A stretch of 64,000 bases of DNA from Clostridium algifaecis (GCF_017874415.1 NZ_JAGGLM010000012.1:1-64000); one strand, 5' to 3'; shown: positions 1 to 9,284, counted from the stretch's first letter. Program-made: numbers and translations. Notes: generated by a model from the sequence alone, not told the origin.

Positions 1-76
1 TTTTAGGAATAATGTCTTCCTCTAAGAGTTATCTGCACAAAAATAACATAACCAATATTTTTGAGCCAGCTTGAAA

Positions 77-259
77 TTAGTTTCCGAGCTTACTCCTATT
101 AAATATTTTCTCAAGAGGTACTATGTTTATAAAAGGAACATTCATATCTACTTTTTTATTTAAAAGTTGTGATAATGCTGTTGCAGCATTTCCTGTACCT
201 ATATTGGCAACTTCTTTCAGTGCATCGATTTGTATTGAAGTAAGACTGTTATAATCCAT
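77..259 (-). pseudogene. cheC: truncated CheC (CheY-P phosphatase), N-terminal 60 residues only
   Basis: The first 54 residues read as CheC, a CheY-phosphate phosphatase of chemotaxis. The first phosphatase signature is present: D12, E16, N19 and P42. CheC proteins are about 200 residues with two such signatures, but this frame stops after residue 60, following an out-of-character tail (RSKLGN). The start is sound: ATG with AAGGAGG about 7 nt upstream, 12 bp after cheA. In the remaining 76 bp to the window edge no frame gives a recognisable CheC continuation. One frame ends in a hydrophobic strand-like stretch (VIFVQITL) that could be a frameshifted remnant. The break may be a frameshift, an insertion or rearrangement just outside the window, or a sequence error. 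As read, the product would lack the second active-site helix. Confidence 0.7.
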
Positions 260-271
260 TTTCTATCCTCC

Positions 272-2362
272 TTAAACAAGAGATGCAACATCTAATATCA
301 ATGTTACAAACCCGTCTCCAAGTATTGTAGCACCTATATATTCCTTCATTCCATTAAGAGTTTTTCCAAGAGGCTTTATAACAATTTCCTTTTGTCCAAG
401 TAATGAATCTACCATAAGCCCTACAGTTTTTTCTCCTACTTTAACTATAACTATATAATTTTTAGCTTCATCTGATTTTTCAAGTCCTAATTTATCATAC
501 AGCCTTATAAATGGTATTACATTGCCATTATAGATTATAATTTCTTTGTTGTTTGACATCTTTATCAAGTCATCACTATAATCTATAACTCTGTCTATGT
601 AGCCAAGAGATATTGCCATTGTTTCATTTCCTACTTTTACCAGAAGGGCCTGAATTATTTGAAGGGTAAGTGGAAGCCTTATTATAAATGATGATCCTTT
701 CCCTTCTTCACTTATAAGATCTACTGTACCATTCAAGGAAGATATTTTGTTTTTTACAACATCCATACCAACTCCTCTTCCTGATATATCAGTTACCTTT
801 TTATTAGTGCTGAATCCTTCTAGGAATATTAAATTTTTAATATCACTTTCAGACATATTTTCAGTATTTATTCCAATACTCTCAGCTTTTTCTCTAACTT
901 TTTCTACATTTATTCCTGCTCCATCGTCTTCTACTTTTATTACTGCCTTAGTTCCTTCCTGATATGCAATGAGCTTTACTTTTCCTACAGGGTCCTTGCC
1001 TGCTTTAATTCTCTCTTCTTTCGACTCAATACCATGATCTGCTGCATTTCTTATAAGATGGAGTAGTGGATCTCCAATTTCATCTATTACCGTCCTGTCG
1101 AGCTCTGTATCTGCTCCTTGAATAATAAGTTCCATATCTTTGTTAAGTTCTACAGACAAGTCTCGTATAAGCCTTGGAAATCTATTGAATACTGTGTCAA
1201 GAGGAAGCATCCTTATTTTCATAACCAGATCCTGAAGATCCGATGTAGTTCTTGCTACCTGTTCCAGTGTTTCATTTAATTCTGGAGATTTATAATTACT
1301 GCTTATCTGTTCCAATCTTGTCCTGTGTATTACAAGTTCAGAAACCATGTTCATAAACTTGTCCAGTCTTTCAAGATCAACCCTTACAGACTGATGTATC
1401 TTTTTGTGTGGCTTTGGTTTTTTGCCTTTAGTGTCTGCAGGCTTTGGTTTTATATTCTGGGATTTATTATCTGATTTATCAGCAACCTTATCATTGACTT
1501 TAGCTTTTATTTCATCAGCCTTTTTGCTTTGTTCTTCTATTTTGTTTTTCTTTTCTGTTTCAATATCTACATTTTCCACAATAACATTTGCCACTTCAGA
1601 TATACCTAATATTATATCCTTTATTTCATCCAGCTGCTTTTCAGTTAAAATTACAAGATTTATTTCAAATTCAAAATTTTCATTTTCCAGATCTTCTGCA
1701 CTTGGAACTGACTTAATTATTTCTCCTACTTCTTCAAGACTTTTGAATATTAAAAATGCTCTTGCAGATTTTAAAAGTGTTGTTTCGCTTAAAGTTATTT
1801 TTATCTGATAAGCATTATAATCCTTATCCTTTGCCTGTTTAATTACATTTATGTCATATTCATTCAATTCAACTACATAATCTGATGCTTTTTCATCATC
1901 ACTGGCTTCGGAACTTTTCTTATCACCAGTTTTTTCTTTAGTTTCTTCTTTTTTTCCTAAATCCTCTTCTGCTCCCTTTTCTCCCTTGTTTGCTATATTT
2001 TCAAGCTCGTCCATAATTTCTTGAATTGGAACTTGATCGTCTACCTCATCCTCTATATTCTTTAACATCTTCTCCAGTGTGTCAAGACATTTAAACAAAA
2101 CTGTAACTACATTTTGAGTTACTTTAAGATCTCCATTTCTAAATTCTGTCAATACATCTTCCATTTTGTGAGTAAGTTCTGCCATATCATTAAATCCCAT
2201 AGTAGCAGACATTCCCTTTATAGTATGTGCAACTCTAAAAATTTCATTTACTTTATCTATGTTATCAGGTTCCTGTTCAAGTTGAAGTAAAGAATCATTT
2301 AAAGTTTGTAAATTATCCATTCCTTCTTCTAAAAACATAGACATATACTGAGATGTATCCAT
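272..2362 (-). CDS. cheA: Chemotaxis histidine kinase CheA
   Basis: CheA autophosphorylates in response to receptor arrays and passes phosphate to CheY and CheB. All five domains can be followed in 696 residues. The HPt domain has its phospho-acceptor His46 in VAHTIKG. A CheY/CheB-binding P2-like region lies at about 165-265. A Lys/Glu-rich linker runs from about 270 to 320. The dimerisation helices begin at HQSVRVDLERLD. The HATPase domain carries the N box (HLIRNAADHGIE), G1 (DDGAGI) and G2 (GRGVGMDVV). A CheW-like regulatory domain forms the last 130 residues. It starts with ATG behind AAGGGAG and sits 12 bp after cheR and 12 bp before cheC, so it is co-transcribed with them. Length and domain order are normal for the family. 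Confidence 0.97.
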   Translation of the reverse strand: MDTSQYMSMFLEEGMDNLQTLNDSLLQLEQEPDNIDKVNEIFRVAHTIKGMSATMGFNDMAELTHKMEDVLTEFRNGDLKVTQNVVTVLFKCLDTLEKMLKNIEDEVDDQVPIQEIMDELENIANKGEKGAEEDLGKKEETKEKTGDKKSSEASDDEKASDYVVELNEYDINVIKQAKDKDYNAYQIKITLSETTLLKSARAFLIFKSLEEVGEIIKSVPSAEDLENENFEFEINLVILTEKQLDEIKDIILGISEVANVIVENVDIETEKKNKIEEQSKKADEIKAKVNDKVADKSDNKSQNIKPKPADTKGKKPKPHKKIHQSVRVDLERLDKFMNMVSELVIHRTRLEQISSNYKSPELNETLEQVARTTSDLQDLVMKIRMLPLDTVFNRFPRLIRDLSVELNKDMELIIQGADTELDRTVIDEIGDPLLHLIRNAADHGIESKEERIKAGKDPVGKVKLIAYQEGTKAVIKVEDDGAGINVEKVREKAESIGINTENMSESDIKNLIFLEGFSTNKKVTDISGRGVGMDVVKNKISSLNGTVDLISEEGKGSSFIIRLPLTLQIIQALLVKVGNETMAISLGYIDRVIDYSDDLIKMSNNKEIIIYNGNVIPFIRLYDKLGLEKSDEAKNYIVIVKVGEKTVGLMVDSLLGQKEIVIKPLGKTLNGMKEYIGATILGDGFVTLILDVASLV

Positions 2363-2374
2363 TTTACTCCCTCC

Positions 2375-3142
2375 TTATAACTTTCTATATATAAATGTAG
2401 AGGCTTTTTCAAAACCATACTCTCTATAATTATATATGCTTTCAGTAGCTCCAACAAATAATAATCCTCCAGTTTTTAAAGACTCACTAAATTTTTTATA
2501 GATTTTATCTTTTATATCCTGGTTAAAATATATCACTACATTTCTACATATTATAAGATCAAAGTTACTTTCATAATTATCTAATATGAGATCATGTTTT
2601 TTAAAAGTAACCCATCTTTTTATTTTACTACTTATGATATATTTATCGTCTTTTTTAGTAAAATATTTATCTAAATATTCATTTTTAACATTTTTTACTT
2701 CTGAATCTACATATTCGCCATTCTTTGCTCTCTCAATTATAGTATTATCTATATCTGTAGCAATTATTTTATGATTCCCAGATGGAGACAACTCATTTAA
2801 ATAAATTGCAACTGAATAAGGTTCTGCCCCAATTGAACAAGCCGCACTCCATATCTTAAGCGAATTGCCACTTTTCAAGAGGTCACTGCTTAATTTCACC
2901 TTAATTTCTTCAAATATTTCGGGATTTCTAAAAAATTCAGATACATTTATAGTTATAAAGTCCAAAAACTTCTGCCTTTGCGAAGCATCTTTTTTTAAAA
3001 GATCTATATACTCATCTATGCTGCCTACTCCAACTCTCGACATCAAACTGTTTATCCTTCTGTGCAGTTGGTTTGGCTTATATGCTGATAAATTTATATT
3101 AAATTCTTTTAGTACCCATTTTTCAAAATACTCCATATCCAT
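2375..3142 (-). CDS. cheR: Chemotaxis protein methyltransferase CheR
   Basis: CheR methylates glutamates on chemoreceptors using S-adenosylmethionine and opposes CheB during adaptation. The 255-residue product has an all-helical N-terminal domain with the receptor-contact segment (NQLHRRINSLMSRVG), the conserved SEFFRNPEIF, the SAM-binding WSAACSIGAEPYS and the downstream FDLIICRNVVIYF. This is the usual CheR order and length. The ATG follows GGGGGTAGACTT. It begins 4 bp after the cheB stop codon, which fits translational coupling inside the che operon. Confidence 0.96.
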   Translation of the reverse strand: MDMEYFEKWVLKEFNINLSAYKPNQLHRRINSLMSRVGVGSIDEYIDLLKKDASQRQKFLDFITINVSEFFRNPEIFEEIKVKLSSDLLKSGNSLKIWSAACSIGAEPYSVAIYLNELSPSGNHKIIATDIDNTIIERAKNGEYVDSEVKNVKNEYLDKYFTKKDDKYIISSKIKRWVTFKKHDLILDNYESNFDLIICRNVVIYFNQDIKDKIYKKFSESLKTGGLLFVGATESIYNYREYGFEKASTFIYRKL

Positions 3143-3146
3143 AAGT

Positions 3147-4226
3147 CTACCCCCTGTTAAGTGATACTAATTTTATTAATTCATCTGCTATGTTATCTAA
3201 TTTCAATACCATATCCACTTTTCCAGTAGCGTATGCTGCCTTTGGCATACCATAAATGGTACATGTTGATTCATCTTCAGATATAGTAATTCCTCCATTG
3301 TCCTTTATTTTTGCAGTACCTTCTGCCCCATCCTTTCCCATACCGGTTAGAATTACACTTACAATATTTTTTCCGTAAACTTTAGAAGCCGATAAAAAAA
3401 GTTTGTCAACAGCAGGTCTTACACCCCAAATTGGTGGTTCTTTATTCAAATGTATCTTTTTATCATTTCCTAACTCCATATGAAGTCCACCCGGTGCAAT
3501 ATATATCGTATTTGGATATATAAGCATATTATCCTCAGCTTCTACCACTTTCTGATATGAATTATTATTCAGCCTCTCTGCAAAAGCTTTTGTAAAACCT
3601 TCTGGCATATGCTGCACTACAAAAGTAGGTATATTAAAATTATCAGGCAGTTTGGTTAAAACAGAATAAAGTGCTTTTGGACCGCCTGTAGAAGCTCCAA
3701 TTACTATAGCTCCTATATTTCGTCTTTTTTCTCTATTATGCATATGTAAATTTTCAGAAACAAAAGTTGTACTATTTACACAAGTTTTTTTTATATTAGA
3801 TGTTTTATATGCCATTTTTATTCTTTCAATCAACTTTTCTTTTATTTTATTTATGTCAATAGAAATACTTCCAGATGGTTTTGATACAAAGTCAAAAGCA
3901 CCTGAGTGAAGGCATTCCATAGTAAGCTCTGTTCCCTGTTTTGAAATACTGCTTAAAACTATAGTAGGTATATTTATATTTTTTTCCTTCATTTGTTTTA
4001 AAGCTTTTAATCCATCTATTTTAGGCATTTCTATATCCAAGGTTATTACATCTGGAGTATTATGACCTGATTGGAAAGCCTGCAGTTTTTCAAGTAAATC
4101 TTCACCATTTCTGGCTGTTCCAATAACTTCCATGTCTTTTTCTTCATTTATCATATCAGAAATAAATTTTCTCATAAGTGCTGAATCATCTACTACTAAA
4201 ATTTTTATTTTTTTCAACTCACTCAC
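3147..4226 (-). CDS. cheB: Chemotaxis response regulator protein-glutamate methylesterase CheB
   Basis: CheB demethylates or deamidates receptor glutamates once phosphorylated by CheA. The N-terminal receiver domain (about 1-120) shows the acidic pair in LVVDDSALMRKFI and the phospho-acceptor in TLDIEMPKIDGL. The C-terminal esterase shows the catalytic Ser (GASTGGP), His (VQHMPEGFT) and Asp (GMGKDGAEG). The listed start is GTG at 4226, only 3 nt after GGAG. A TTG three codons downstream (4217) has 8-nt spacing and may be the true start, leaving 356 residues. It lies between cheD (20 bp) and cheR (4 bp) in the same operon. Confidence 0.96.
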   Translation of the reverse strand: MSELKKIKILVVDDSALMRKFISDMINEEKDMEVIGTARNGEDLLEKLQAFQSGHNTPDVITLDIEMPKIDGLKALKQMKEKNINIPTIVLSSISKQGTELTMECLHSGAFDFVSKPSGSISIDINKIKEKLIERIKMAYKTSNIKKTCVNSTTFVSENLHMHNREKRRNIGAIVIGASTGGPKALYSVLTKLPDNFNIPTFVVQHMPEGFTKAFAERLNNNSYQKVVEAEDNMLIYPNTIYIAPGGLHMELGNDKKIHLNKEPPIWGVRPAVDKLFLSASKVYGKNIVSVILTGMGKDGAEGTAKIKDNGGITISEDESTCTIYGMPKAAYATGKVDMVLKLDNIADELIKLVSLNRG

Positions 4227-4246
4227 TCCAATAATTTTAATGCCAT

Positions 4247-4735
4247 TTACAATTCTTTAATGCCCATTCCAACTGTCTTTATTTTTACCGATCCATCATA
4301 AGTATCGAATATCATTGTTCTGCCTTTATTTCCACCTAAATCTTCTGCCAATATTGGAATGGAATATTTATTTAAAATTTCCTTTACCGATTTTCCATTT
4401 CTGTTTCCCACATCCATTATCATGCTCTTATCTGAAAAATTAAACATTGAGGCTCCACCAGCTATTTTAGATTTCAAGTTTCTCTTGTTTACACCTAATT
4501 TTTCTAATTTTTCTATAAGCATAGGTATTGCTAAGTCTGCAAACTTCATAGGATTCTTGACATTTTTAAATTGTGTGCTGTCAGGAAGCATTATATGTGC
4601 AAGCCCTCCTATACATTTGATTCTGTCATACATAACTATACCAATACATGATCCAAGTCCAATCGTCATAATTACATCAGGAGAAGCGGCAGTATTCATA
4701 TCTGCAATTCCAACCTTTATATCCTTTTTATCCAT
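4247..4735 (-). CDS. cheD: Chemoreceptor glutamine deamidase CheD
   Basis: CheD deamidates receptor glutamines and, in Bacillus-type systems, is regulated by binding CheC. The 162-residue product has the catalytic Cys30 in GLGSCIGIVMYD and His47 in GGLAHIMLPDS, with the usual KIAGGASMF segment. The ATG is preceded by AAAGGTG. It lies between cheW and cheB. Because cheC in this operon is broken in this sequence, the CheC-CheD feedback loop may be missing unless another CheC exists elsewhere. Confidence 0.95.
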   Translation of the reverse strand: MDKKDIKVGIADMNTAASPDVIMTIGLGSCIGIVMYDRIKCIGGLAHIMLPDSTQFKNVKNPMKFADLAIPMLIEKLEKLGVNKRNLKSKIAGGASMFNFSDKSMIMDVGNRNGKSVKEILNKYSIPILAEDLGGNKGRTMIFDTYDGSVKIKTVGMGIKEL

Positions 4736-4757
4736 AATATTGCACCTTTCAATTAAA

Positions 4758-5204
4758 TTATATAAGCTGCTTTTCTTCCTCAGTTAATATTTTAGAAAGA
4801 TTTAAAAGTATTATAATTTTATCCTCTATTTTTATTAAACCTTTTATATATCTCTTAGATATTCCAGATACAATGTCCGGTGGTGCTTCAATTTTGGATT
4901 CATCCACAGCTCTTACTTCTGATACCACATCAACTATAATTCCTATTTTATTTTCATCCTGTTTTGTTACAATAATCTTAGAATCCTCTTTGTTTGCACT
5001 ATCCTCTATTTTAAATTTTTTTGTTAAGGATATAACTGGAAGTATATTTCCTGCATAATTAATGACACCTTCTACAAAATCCGGTGAATCTGGAATTTTT
5101 GTAGTTTCTTCATAACCTAATATTCTTTCTATTTCCATAATATCTGTAGCATAATATTCTTCATTTATACTAAATACCAATACTTTTAATTCTTTTTCGC
5201 TCAT
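4758..5204 (-). CDS. cheW: Chemotaxis coupling protein CheW
   Basis: CheW links chemoreceptors to the CheA kinase. The product is a single CheW beta-barrel domain (EEYYATDIMEIERILGY, FVEGVINYAGNILPVISL, GIIVDVVSEVRAV, GLIKIEDKIIILLNL) with no receiver domain, so it is CheW and not CheV. The first in-frame ATG (5210) directly abuts AGGAGG. The ATG two codons later (5204) has 6-nt spacing and is chosen, giving 148 residues. It precedes cheD and follows the FapA-like gene by about 45 bp. Confidence 0.94.
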   Translation of the reverse strand: MSEKELKVLVFSINEEYYATDIMEIERILGYEETTKIPDSPDFVEGVINYAGNILPVISLTKKFKIEDSANKEDSKIIVTKQDENKIGIIVDVVSEVRAVDESKIEAPPDIVSGISKRYIKGLIKIEDKIIILLNLSKILTEEEKQLI

Positions 5205-5249
5205 TTTCATCCTCCTAACCTAGTCTATAAATATACATTATTCTATTTA

Positions 5250-7196
5250 TTATAACATTAACTTATCTACTACTATATTACCATCTTTTATATATGCATG
5301 CACATTTTTACATGGTAAATCAAGTACTATTTGTTTTGGTCCTATTTTAAATATAGTATTGTGATAAGCTATATCTGCCCATATATCTCCACTGCCTGCC
5401 AATTCAAGTTTTGTTGTAACTCCTGCTACACTTCCTACAGTTTTGCATTTTATTTCATTTAAAGCCTTGAGACATCCTCCTCTGGCTACAGATCTGTCTT
5501 GAATAAATTGAATAGATTTATTTGCAGTAATGTTTGAAATATATTCTCCCTTGCTTGTCACTATTACATCGCCTGAACTTTCTATAGTTGAATCCTGACA
5601 ATATGAAATGACAACTTTTACAGGTAATTTCAAAGCATTCTTCAATATGCCTATCTTTAAATCGGCACATTTTACTATCTCACCCAGTTCAGAATAATCT
5701 TTAATGCTTATAGGTGCCATCCCCATGAGTTTTGACCTTATAAGTTTAACCAGAGTATCCTGTTTTTTATAATCACTATACTGAACACTTAAATCTGAAA
5801 TTATATCTATACATAATTTAATTATATTCTTGAATTTATTTTCTAAAAGTACTTTTATTATTTCTCCATCTCTTTTATTCTGTCCAAGTAAATTATATGT
5901 TTTTATTTCATTAACTGCACTCATCAAATTATTAATATTCTCATTGAATTTTTCTAGATGCTCTAATGATTTTATTTTTTTTACATCTTCACCGCCGCCG
6001 CATATTTTTGAACCTACTATGCTTCCCTTTACAAGTATGTCTCCTCTTGCAATCAAAATTGATCTCTCAACGTCCTTGTCTACTATAAGGTTGTTTCCAC
6101 ATTCTATTTTCATATTTTCTTTTACACTGCCATGTATTGCTACATTTCCCATAAAGCATACATTTCCTGTACTCAAATCCACATCATTGTTCAATTCATG
6201 AACTTGCTGTACATAAAATGTATTTCCTTTATATGAAGGCTTTCCAGCAATTAAAGCTATAATGCTTTCATCCTTAAGTACGCATCCTGTCCCAGATTTC
6301 ATATTGATTTCTTTTCCCTTCTTGCAATTCAATACTTTACCTGTAACATCACAGCCGTTTTCTCCATCTTTCCCTTTATGGCGTACAGCCAACACATCAT
6401 TTTTCTTTACAGAATTTACAAAGCCAATACTTTTGAAATCTATGTTGCCAACCTTATCTTCTTTTAAGTTGGAGGATGTTTTAAATTTAATTTCTATAAC
6501 ATCATCTTTTCCATCTATTACATTCTTGCCTTTTGCTATTAATACTTTTTGGTCAGTATGACCTTCTATAACTTTTTCTAAATTTTCCTGTATTAGTCCA
6601 TAAACTATCTTGTTCTTCGAAAGTTCCTGCTTTAATTCACTTTCTGTATATTTTGGCGGATCAATTTTTTCTTTTTCACAGGTTTCCAGCATTACCTTAT
6701 TGCTCTCTTCTGTATCTTTAAGTTCATATATAATCTTAGGAATGTAAACTACCCCGGCATAGACCTCCATCCTGTCATCAGACATATATATGTTTAACTC
6801 TCTTCTAGCTTCATTTTCAGGAAGATGCACTTCTATTTTGCTATCTTTAAATACTTTTACATCGTTCTGCACATCATTTCCATCTACTACAACTGTCATA
6901 TCCCTAGGTTTTACTATAGTTGCCGGATTTCCACCTTCTTCAGGATCTTTTACAATTATTTTGCCATCAATTATTTTTAAAGTACCATTTTTCTCACATA
7001 TATTTTTTTCTTCAGTTTTAGTTTCTCTAACGTCATCTTTATCTTCTACTTCGACTTCTATAACTACCCTTTTTCTAATAATATAATTTTTACGTTCCAC
7101 TACTCTGTACTTTAATTTATCTTTTTCTATATTTAACTCTTTAAATGCACTTTCAAGACAATCTTCTAATGAATTCCCCCTGAATAATTTTTTCAT
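5250..7196 (-). CDS. FapA-like DUF342 protein with N-terminal Jag_N-like domain
   Basis: A 648-residue cytoplasmic protein. The first 50 residues (RGNSLEDCLESAFKELNIEKDKL) resemble the Jag_N domain. The middle and C-terminal parts show the DUF342/FapA pattern: an acidic beta-rich region, KGKDGENGCDVTGK, then a beta-helix-like stretch (NVCFMGNVAIHGSVKENMKIECGN split by a coiled segment, then SSGDVIVTSKGEYISN). FapA-type proteins in Bacillota are often encoded in flagellar or chemotaxis operons; their biochemical role is not firmly known. It lies 45 bp before cheW, in the same direction and with no terminator between, so a motility-linked role is likely. The start is ATG after GGAGGATAAATT. Confidence 0.8.
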   Translation of the reverse strand: MKKLFRGNSLEDCLESAFKELNIEKDKLKYRVVERKNYIIRKRVVIEVEVEDKDDVRETKTEEKNICEKNGTLKIIDGKIIVKDPEEGGNPATIVKPRDMTVVVDGNDVQNDVKVFKDSKIEVHLPENEARRELNIYMSDDRMEVYAGVVYIPKIIYELKDTEESNKVMLETCEKEKIDPPKYTESELKQELSKNKIVYGLIQENLEKVIEGHTDQKVLIAKGKNVIDGKDDVIEIKFKTSSNLKEDKVGNIDFKSIGFVNSVKKNDVLAVRHKGKDGENGCDVTGKVLNCKKGKEINMKSGTGCVLKDESIIALIAGKPSYKGNTFYVQQVHELNNDVDLSTGNVCFMGNVAIHGSVKENMKIECGNNLIVDKDVERSILIARGDILVKGSIVGSKICGGGEDVKKIKSLEHLEKFNENINNLMSAVNEIKTYNLLGQNKRDGEIIKVLLENKFKNIIKLCIDIISDLSVQYSDYKKQDTLVKLIRSKLMGMAPISIKDYSELGEIVKCADLKIGILKNALKLPVKVVISYCQDSTIESSGDVIVTSKGEYISNITANKSIQFIQDRSVARGGCLKALNEIKCKTVGSVAGVTTKLELAGSGDIWADIAYHNTIFKIGPKQIVLDLPCKNVHAYIKDGNIVVDKLML

Positions 7197-7242
7197 AATT
7201 TATCCTCCACTTAAAATATTTTAATTGCAGAATACAACTATA

Positions 7243-8067
7243 CTAAAGGATAAGATTCTTTATATTATTTTCTACCTTTATGTCATAATTTTTCATTATT
7301 TCATTCACAATTTTATTTTGTGAAGATCTAAACTGAAAATTGTCCACAAGTTTTACGGGTAATACTTTAGGGGACGTTCCACATATAAAAAGTGCATCAA
7401 ATTCATCTATATCATTATGATTAATTTTCTTTTCTATTACATTAATGTTCATTTCCCCACATATTTCAAGTATAACCTGCCTTGTAGTCCCTGGCAAGAC
7501 TTGCTCCAATGGTGCAGTAATCAATCTGTCACCTTTTACAAAGAAAACGTTTGATCTGCTTCCTTCAGTTATATAACCTTTTTTATCCACTAATATAGCT
7601 TCATATACATTCTTCTTTTTTATTCGAATATCTACGAGTTTTCTAAAGTCCACATTTATAATTTTTGCATTTGGATTTTCTCTTTCTGCAGAATATAAAA
7701 TAGTGTCAACTCCATTTTTATAATCTTCTGTATCTGGATAATGATGTTCAATAAAATATGCGAAAAAATTATTTTCATCGTTGAAATTAAATACAATTTT
7801 TATATTTCCTATATTGATGTTATTTACTTCTATGAGTTTTAATATGTTCTTTTTTACTTTTTCAATGCTAAGCCAAAGTTTTAAATTAGCAACCTTAGCA
7901 GAATTTTTCATTCTAGCCATATGCTTTTCCAAAAACAGCGGTTTAGCATCTATTATACGTATTACTTCATACAGTGATCTTCCTGTTTTTATTTCTTTAT
8001 CATTAAATTCGTGTGAATGTTTTATATCATCATTTAACATAAAAAACTCATTAGTGCATTTATCCAA
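7243..8067 (-). CDS. Class IV PLP-dependent aminotransferase (IlvE / PabC / Dat family)
   Basis: Fold-type IV aminotransferase of 274 residues. The N-terminal SLYEVIRIIDAKPLFLEKHMARM is typical. The probable PLP lysine is K135 in NAKIIN. The cofactor segment YITEGSRSNVFF and the loop LPGTTRQVILEIC follow. The sequence alone does not separate branched-chain aminotransferase, aminodeoxychorismate lyase and D-amino-acid aminotransferase. No pabA or pabB is nearby. The start is TTG with GAGGTGA 6 nt upstream. It is the first gene of the minus-strand run leading into the chemotaxis genes, 46 bp before the FapA-like gene with no terminator seen, so it may be co-transcribed with them. Confidence 0.85.
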   Translation of the reverse strand: MDKCTNEFFMLNDDIKHSHEFNDKEIKTGRSLYEVIRIIDAKPLFLEKHMARMKNSAKVANLKLWLSIEKVKKNILKLIEVNNINIGNIKIVFNFNDENNFFAYFIEHHYPDTEDYKNGVDTILYSAERENPNAKIINVDFRKLVDIRIKKKNVYEAILVDKKGYITEGSRSNVFFVKGDRLITAPLEQVLPGTTRQVILEICGEMNINVIEKKINHNDIDEFDALFICGTSPKVLPVKLVDNFQFRSSQNKIVNEIMKNYDIKVENNIKNLIL

Positions 8068-8264
8068 TTCAAGTCACCTCAATATTATTTTATCATTAGA
8101 TTACTATATATGTTAAATTTAATGTTATACTATATTTATATTTTATCATTATCGCATATGTAATTTCTACATTATTCATATTTAATTACATATTATATTA
8201 AAATATTTATTTTTTTAGTTATTCAGTAAAATAATACATGTAGACTAAATTAGGAGTGATTTAC

Positions 8265-8909
8265 TTGGAAAAACTTGCAATATTTGATGTGGATTTTACT
8301 TTGACAAAAAGAGAAACTTTGCTGGAATTTTATATATTCATGATTGGAAAACACCCAAAATTGATATTACACGCACCAAAAGCGCTATTTGCTTCAATTT
8401 TATTTTTAAGTGGAATTTTTAATGCAAAAAAAACAAAGGAAATATTTATTTCTTTCATAAATGGAATAAGTCAGTCTGAAATGGATTCTCTGGCAAAAGA
8501 ATTTTACGATACAAGATTGAGTAAAATATTTTATAGAGATGCTGTAAATGAAATTAAAAAATTAAAAAATAATGGCTTTAAAATATATCTAATATCAGCT
8601 TCAGCAGAATTTTATTTGAAAGAACTATACAATATAAATGAAGTTGACAAAATCATAGGTACTATTTTTTCAGTGGAAAAAGGAAAATATTCAAGTAAAA
8701 TTGTAGGTGAAAATTGTAAAGGACATGAAAAAGTCATCAGGCTAAAAAATTATTTGAAAAGCAAAAATATAGATGTTGATTTTGATAATTCATATATGTT
8801 TTCCGATTCTCTTTCGGATCTTCCATTATTTAATCTTGTAGGAAATCCATATCTTATAAATTTCAGAAAAAAAGACAGTATGGGAATTAAAGTTTTGAAC
8901 TGGAAATAA
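8265..8909 (+). CDS. HAD-superfamily subclass IB phosphatase (SerB-like)
   Basis: A phosphoserine-phosphatase-like hydrolase. Motif I is FDVDFTLT (nucleophile and acid/base aspartates), motif II the serine in LISASAEFYL, and motif III the acidic pair in FSDSLSDLPLF. The alpha-helical cap between motifs I and II is about 80 residues, as in IB enzymes. The substrate is unknown; family members act on phosphoserine, lipid phosphates or sugar phosphates. A GTG at 8256 would overlap the ribosome site AGGAG. The TTG at 8265 lies 8 nt after that site and is chosen, giving 214 residues. It is monocistronic and divergent from the aminotransferase. Confidence 0.82.
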   Translation: MEKLAIFDVDFTLTKRETLLEFYIFMIGKHPKLILHAPKALFASILFLSGIFNAKKTKEIFISFINGISQSEMDSLAKEFYDTRLSKIFYRDAVNEIKKLKNNGFKIYLISASAEFYLKELYNINEVDKIIGTIFSVEKGKYSSKIVGENCKGHEKVIRLKNYLKSKNIDVDFDNSYMFSDSLSDLPLFNLVGNPYLINFRKKDSMGIKVLNWK

Positions 8910-8910
8910 G

Positions 8911-8935
8911 GGGCTGCTGCACTATGCAGCAGTCA
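8911..8935. terminator. Hairpin between convergent genes
   Basis: GCTGCTGCA and TGCAGCAGT pair around a 3-nt loop directly after the phosphatase stop codon and just before the DUF1292 stop codon on the other strand. There is no strong T-run on either side, so termination may be weak. The left arm begins GGGGCTGCTGCACTA, close to the hairpins at 41505 and 56559. Confidence 0.5.
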
Positions 8936-8939
8936 CTAA

Positions 8940-9284
8940 TTAATCTTCCTGAAGGCTGTCATAATAGGCAGAAACTCTTTCAAATTCATCATCATCAGGA
9001 ATTACAAGTTCACCTACATCTCCCTCTCCAACTACTTTAAATAAATATACACTTTCATTTTCAGGATTTTCAACCACAGCATATTCATTTTCTTCAAATT
9101 TAAATCCATCTACAACTTCACAAGAAACTGTTTTCCCTTCTTCATCTTCTATATCAACCATTAGTGGTTCATGATCACCACATCCACATCCGCATCCACA
9201 GTCATCTCCGTGCTCGTCATGGCCGCACCCGCATTCTTCTACCGGTTTATCTAAATTATAATCCTTGTACTGTTCTTTATCCAT
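8940..9284 (-). CDS. DUF1292 protein with Cys/His-rich insertion
   Basis: A 114-residue acidic protein whose C-terminal 75 residues (VDIEDEEGKTVSCEVVDGFKFEENEYAVVENPENE split over beta strands) match DUF1292, a small family of unknown function common in Bacillota. Unusually, residues 18-38 hold six cysteines (18, 20, 29, 31, 33, 35) and three histidines (22, 25, 38) in a Gly/Asp context, which looks like a metal-binding patch. The start is ATG with GGAGG about 11 nt upstream. It is transcribed alone, with the nifJ terminator upstream at 9427-9452. Its role is unknown; metal storage or sensing is only a guess. Confidence 0.8.
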   Translation of the reverse strand: MDKEQYKDYNLDKPVEECGCGHDEHGDDCGCGCGCGDHEPLMVDIEDEEGKTVSCEVVDGFKFEENEYAVVENPENESVYLFKVVGEGDVGELVIPDDDEFERVSAYYDSLQED

